In this document: piece by piece, positions 62,988-64,000 of the stretch | Numbering within the stretch: the stretch's first letter is position 1 | Layout of the letters: the number at the start of each line of letters is the position of its first letter | Source: CAJQQK01 sp965224225 | GTDB taxonomy: Bacteria; Pseudomonadota; Alphaproteobacteria; Rhizobiales; Hyphomicrobiaceae | Length of the DNA stretch: 64,000 bases | Assembly (NCBI GenBank): GCA_965224225.1 | Contig: CBDCZF010000011.1 | Coordinates: 62,001 to 126,000, forward strand | Direction: 5' to 3' | Notes under the pieces: model-generated | Told to the model about the DNA's origin: nothing | Databases searched by the model: none | The model's input: the letters and a program-made list of their open reading frames with translations, nothing else | Translations under genes and position numbers: made by a program

Positions 62988-64000
62988 ATGTTTGATTGTC
63001 TTCATGATGTCATCCCACCACCTCGAGACGTCAACATGGACGGCGAACCGAGGCGGGTTGGCGTTGAGATCGAATTCGCCGGACTGACGGCGGTGGACAG
63101 CGCTAGGATTGTAGCGGAACTGCTCGATGGCTCGTGCGCCACCATCGATCGACACCGCTACGAGGTCCAAAGCGAGGAATTGGGCGAGTTCATCGTCGAG
63201 TTGGATTCGCGTTACGCACATCCCGAAGGTCTGCTCGCCAAGAACAGATCCGAAGCCCCCGATTGGGTGGTCCGGTTAAGCGAGATTGTGAGCGGGACGC
63301 TTGGTGACGTCGGCGCGATCGTCATGCCCTGTGAGATCGTGACACCGCCGGTTCGAATTGACCAGCTAACGCTACTCGATACTCTGATCGACCGGCTCAA
63401 GATGTCCGGCGCGCAGGGCACCGGCCAAAGCCTGTTCTATGCGTTCGGGCTGCACCTCAATCCCGAAATTGCATCATCCGAACCGGAATGGATCACCGCT
63501 GTACTCCGCGCGGAAACAATGCTGTCGCCCTGGCTTCGATCGGTTATGCAGATCGATACGACACGCTACCTTACCGGATTCGCCGCGCCCTATCCACCGG
63601 CCTACGCGCAACTACTTCTGCAACCGGACTATCAGCCCGATCTCAGCAGCCTTATCGACGACTACCTCACCTACAATTCGACTCGTGACCGCGAACTGGA
63701 CATGCTGCCGCTATTCGCCTTTCTCGATCGCGACCGCTTGAATGCTGCCTTGCCGCAAGAGAAGATCAATCCGCGTCCGACGTTTCATTATCGATTGCCA
63801 AATGCCGCCCTCGAGCGCCCTGCCTGGTCGGTCGTTTTGGAATGGAACCGATGGTGCCTGATCGAACGGATAGCTGCGGAACCGAAGCATCTGGCGGAAC
63901 TCGCCAGCGCTTTTCGAGTTCGAGCACTATCGGAAGACCAATCCGCATGGTTAGCCTTCCTATCGGAATGGCTGGTCCACAATTTCCACAACTATTCCGT
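62988..64000 (+). CDS. Amidoligase-family protein (3' end outside window)
   Basis: Open from ATG at 62988 to the right edge, at least 337 residues. The start has R-V-G-V-E-I-E-F-A-G-L (residues 23-33), the ATP-grasp-like amidoligase lead-in related to glutamine synthetase/gamma-glutamyl-cysteine ligase folds. H-L-N-P-E-I-A (about 151) and F-H-Y-R-L-P-N-A then W-S-V-V-L-E-W-N-R-W with I-E-R-I-A-A follow, as in the Amidoligase_2 family. These enzymes are predicted to join amino acids to peptides, often beside gamma-glutamyl-cyclotransferase or peptidase genes; the partner, if any, is off the edge. Confidence 0.82.
   Translation, partial: MFDCLHDVIPPPRDVNMDGEPRRVGVEIEFAGLTAVDSARIVAELLDGSCATIDRHRYEVQSEELGEFIVELDSRYAHPEGLLAKNRSEAPDWVVRLSEIVSGTLGDVGAIVMPCEIVTPPVRIDQLTLLDTLIDRLKMSGAQGTGQSLFYAFGLHLNPEIASSEPEWITAVLRAETMLSPWLRSVMQIDTTRYLTGFAAPYPPAYAQLLLQPDYQPDLSSLIDDYLTYNSTRDRELDMLPLFAFLDRDRLNAALPQEKINPRPTFHYRLPNAALERPAWSVVLEWNRWCLIERIAAEPKHLAELASAFRVRALSEDQSAWLAFLSEWLVHNFHNYS

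Overview
The window looks like a stretch of chromosome from an alphaproteobacterium. Coding density is high, GC is high, and the 4-base ATGA overlaps of tightly packed genes are frequent. The left end carries aroK-aroB followed by a CorC/HlyC-type protein, and a Nudix-like NAD-biosynthesis regulator of the NadQ type is present; both are familiar in this class. I cannot assign a genus. No rRNA, CRISPR array, prophage or recognisable transposase is visible; one tRNA-Leu(CAG) is present.

Layout: 1-2.8 kb shikimate genes (aroK end, aroB) and a CNNM/CBS protein. 2.8-9.4 kb miscellaneous genes (esterase, MFS, GST, cupin, TTC38-like TPR protein, TonB, PhyH dioxygenase). 9.4-14.2 kb two back-to-back thiamine-diphosphate systems: an E1 beta/alpha dehydrogenase pair on minus, and on plus a protein built from an internal duplication, translationally coupled to an acetolactate-synthase-like enzyme. 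14.5-20.6 kb a minus-strand block for acyl-CoA or organic-acid catabolism (nitronate monooxygenase family, NDP-forming acyl-CoA synthetase, cyclase/formamidase family, 3-hydroxyacyl-CoA dehydrogenase). 20.8-28.3 kb small exported proteins, a Tat-type metallo-beta-lactamase-fold protein, an atypical DsrC/TusE homologue and surface-polysaccharide genes (GT-C-like membrane protein, UDP-galactopyranose-mutase-like flavoprotein, GtrA). 28.3-34.5 kb regulators, a c-type cytochrome, a small AT-richer insert flanked by inverted repeats, DUF1127, a cysteine-dioxygenase-type cupin and DUF3299.

35-38.3 kb an EmrAB-type efflux locus with its MarR regulator and a clear operator palindrome in the divergent promoter region. 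38.4-39.8 kb a TrmB-like regulator, a free-standing biotinyl domain and the truncated remnant of a biotin carboxylase. 40-45.5 kb dihydroorotase and a ygfZ-tag-HD-phosphatase operon, then the NAD regulator. 45.5-50.8 kb cytochrome c, PQQ-type sugar dehydrogenase and a partial ebo cluster (eboB-eboA divergent from eboF). 50.9-52.3 kb tartrate/isopropylmalate-type dehydrogenase and the tRNA.

The most notable region is 52.5-62.5 kb. A GntR regulator stands divergent to an enolase-superfamily dehydratase, a DHRS6-type SDR and a UxaA/GarD-type dehydratase, which together suggest acid-sugar breakdown. They are followed by a gene that is only complete if an in-frame TGA is read as selenocysteine (a UGSC-type selenoprotein with a hairpin at the right distance), two paralogous cysteine-rich proteins of unknown function, a thioredoxin-reductase-like flavoprotein and a DHA2 exporter. 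I read this as a candidate selenium-dependent redox or catabolic module. The window ends inside an amidoligase-family gene.
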